This document shows positions 62,601 through 64,000 of a stretch of DNA of 64,000 nt, in pieces. The notes under the pieces are model-generated. The model worked only from the letters and a program-made list of their open reading frames with translations. It was not told where the DNA came from and made no database searches. How positions within the stretch are numbered: the stretch's first letter is position 1; each line of letters begins with the position of its first letter. This DNA is from Campylorhamphus procurvoides. Taxonomy: Eukaryota; Chordata; Aves; Passeriformes; Dendrocolaptidae. The position numbers and the translations under genes were made by a program. The DNA is taken from contig WBMV01001910.1 of assembly GCA_013396655.1 (NCBI GenBank), positions 310,001 through 374,000 of the forward strand, written 5' to 3'.

Positions 62601-64000
62601 CTGCATAACAGTGTCACTGTAGATTACTGCCCAAAATTGAAACCTGTGAACTGTGTCAGGCTCTTAACAAACAGAATCAGTGACCGTGAACTACAGTGTG
62701 GCTGCCGGTGCCTCACACCTTGTTACTTACACTGACGATCAGTGTGTGCAAAAAGTTACCCTGCTGATCCAAATATCGCAATTTATACCAAATATACATA
62801 TTAGAACGCAGCTACAGGGTGACTGCAGAAGAAGCAAGAAGAGGGTGAGCTATATTTTGCAGGGCGACTGCAAACCAAACAAATCAAAGTCGTGACTTGG
62901 CGGGTTGTTCTGTGTGGGCAATAGATTGTACCAGTGGCTCCAGTGAGGCCTGTGCAGGCACTGCCATCAGAGGACAACTGGCAGGCTCAACACTCACCAG
63001 AGGAACAGCTGGATAACTAATGTAATGGAGGTGAAACTGAAATTGAGACAAACACCATGCTACCAAATAGGGAAGAAAGCAATGTCAAAGGAAAACACTT
63101 CCTCACTTATGTGGAATGATTAGAGACTTTTCATCAAAAGACACTGAGGAAAACCAACACAGAACCACTGGGAAAGCGACTGCAGAAACAGTGTCACACT
63201 GTGCACCAAATGAGAGAGGGGGGCAGAGCAAATAATGAAAAGCCCCAAACCAAAATGAAGTCTTACGCTAGGCAGATTACACTTCCTGCTGAAAGACAGA
63301 TAGATTTGCTTCCTTTACATTTTGGCAATAGTTATGGTGTTTGTTGTACAAGTAGGGAATGATTGTAACAAAGTAACCCTAGTGTTTTTCTATGCATTGG
63401 GTATATCAGGCAAATATTTATCATCAATACCAGTCTGAACAGTGACTTCACTTCTTGCTCCACTGTCAGGAAAAAGTCAGTCGTAGAAATCCCAGACAGA
63501 GCACTGTTACACTATCACTGTTCTCTTTTTCAATAGCATTTTCTTTCAATATTTGTTGTTGGGAAAAATTCTGTAAAAAACCAAGGGACAAAAAGCAGAG
63601 CTCCAGAGGGCAGCAAATGCGATTTTTATCACTAATAGGACCTTGGAAATATCATATTCATACAACAGGAAAAGCTGTACAGCATAAGCCTTCTCTATTG
63701 CTCAAAACATTTTAATGGGAAGACTTTATCATAATAGCCTCTATGTGAGGTAGCATCTCCTAAAATTTGTGTAACCACTGTCTCATGGCCACTTTGACAA
63801 CAATGCAGTTGTGTGCCCAGACCAGATATGGATCAGGTTTGCCAGGCAAGACAGTCATATGCAGAACTTGTACTAAATAATGTGGGGTGGCAGCTTAAAA
63901 AAAAAGGTGTTTTAATTTCGTTTTCTTCTTACTTTGCAGCAGCATAAATAACTATACAGCATGCAAGGCTTAAGAGAGTCAAGACAAGTGGTAAATTATT
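59671..64000. other. Non-coding region right of the CpG island
   Basis: No exon was recognised. Frames such as 59,951-60,181 (76 codons, charged C-terminal half) and 60,221-60,550 have no known domain. Sampled lines have more G than C on the + strand, unlike the left side. A CpG-retaining patch with a 45-base-spaced direct repeat lies at 62,685-62,902. If the island drives a + strand gene, this would be its first intron. Confidence 0.5.
62685..62902 (+). other. CpG-retaining patch with an imperfect direct repeat
   Basis: Eight CpGs lie in about 218 bases, whereas the surrounding DNA has very few. The unit CAGGG(T/C)GACTGCA occurs at 62,815-62,827 and 62,860-62,872, offset 45 bases. The offset keeps frame within a 71-codon open frame (62,680-62,895), where LQGDC appears twice. 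It could be a young insertion, an unmethylated regulatory patch, or an unrecognised repeat. Confidence 0.3.

Noticed and set aside
1..64000. Search for tRNA, rRNA, snRNA, CRISPR arrays and telomeric repeats
   Set aside because: No convincing tRNA B-box with matching arms, no repeat-spacer array and no TTAGGG tandem was seen on either strand.

Overview
The window looks like vertebrate nuclear DNA, most likely from a bird. About 58 kb is AT-rich, CpG-depleted, non-coding sequence; one sharp CpG island lies near the right end. Three interspersed-repeat fragments are recognisable from remembered consensus sequence, and all are bird families: two old endogenous-retrovirus LTRs (about 14.0-14.6 kb on + and 16.1-16.9 kb on -) and a 5'-truncated CR1 LINE fragment (47.3-47.5 kb on -). 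There is no bacterial-style gene packing, operon, CRISPR array, rRNA or recognisable tRNA.

Layout. 1-3.1 kb: empty AT-rich sequence. 3.27-3.49 kb: a short coding-like segment with one apparent frameshift, possibly a processed pseudogene of a gene I do not recognise. 3.5-13.9 kb: non-coding, with A/C-rich low-complexity tracts, a cluster of homeodomain-type motifs at 10.5 kb and a Z-DNA-prone stretch at 13.0 kb. 14.0-16.9 kb: two LTRs in opposite orientation. 17-47 kb: long non-coding stretch with scattered simple repeats, a G11 run and an 11-bp-arm palindrome carrying inverted AGGTCA half-sites at 39.0 kb. 47.3-50 kb: CR1 fragment, a G-run tract, a T15 run and a purine tract. 50-58.2 kb: nothing recognisable. 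58.23-59.67 kb: CpG island with GC boxes, a CTATTTATAG element that fits both a MEF2 site and a TATA box, three candidate + strand splice donors, one candidate - strand donor, triplet repeats and a 5-base assembly gap. 59.7-64 kb: AT-rich non-coding, with a small CpG-retaining patch at 62.7-62.9 kb.

Interpretation. The island is most simply the promoter and 5' exon region of one long-intron gene, or of a divergent pair. The left 58 kb would then be either upstream intergenic DNA or the first intron of a leftward gene. Sampled lines show A>T and C>G on the + strand left of the island and G>C to its right, which would fit transcription leaving the island in both directions, but I could not compute this. 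No protein-coding exon could be assigned to a named gene. The short open frames scattered through the window look like chance frames. I found no convincing undescribed molecular system; the best leads are the island's orientation-ambiguous core, the coding-like segment at 3.3 kb and a few structured motifs.
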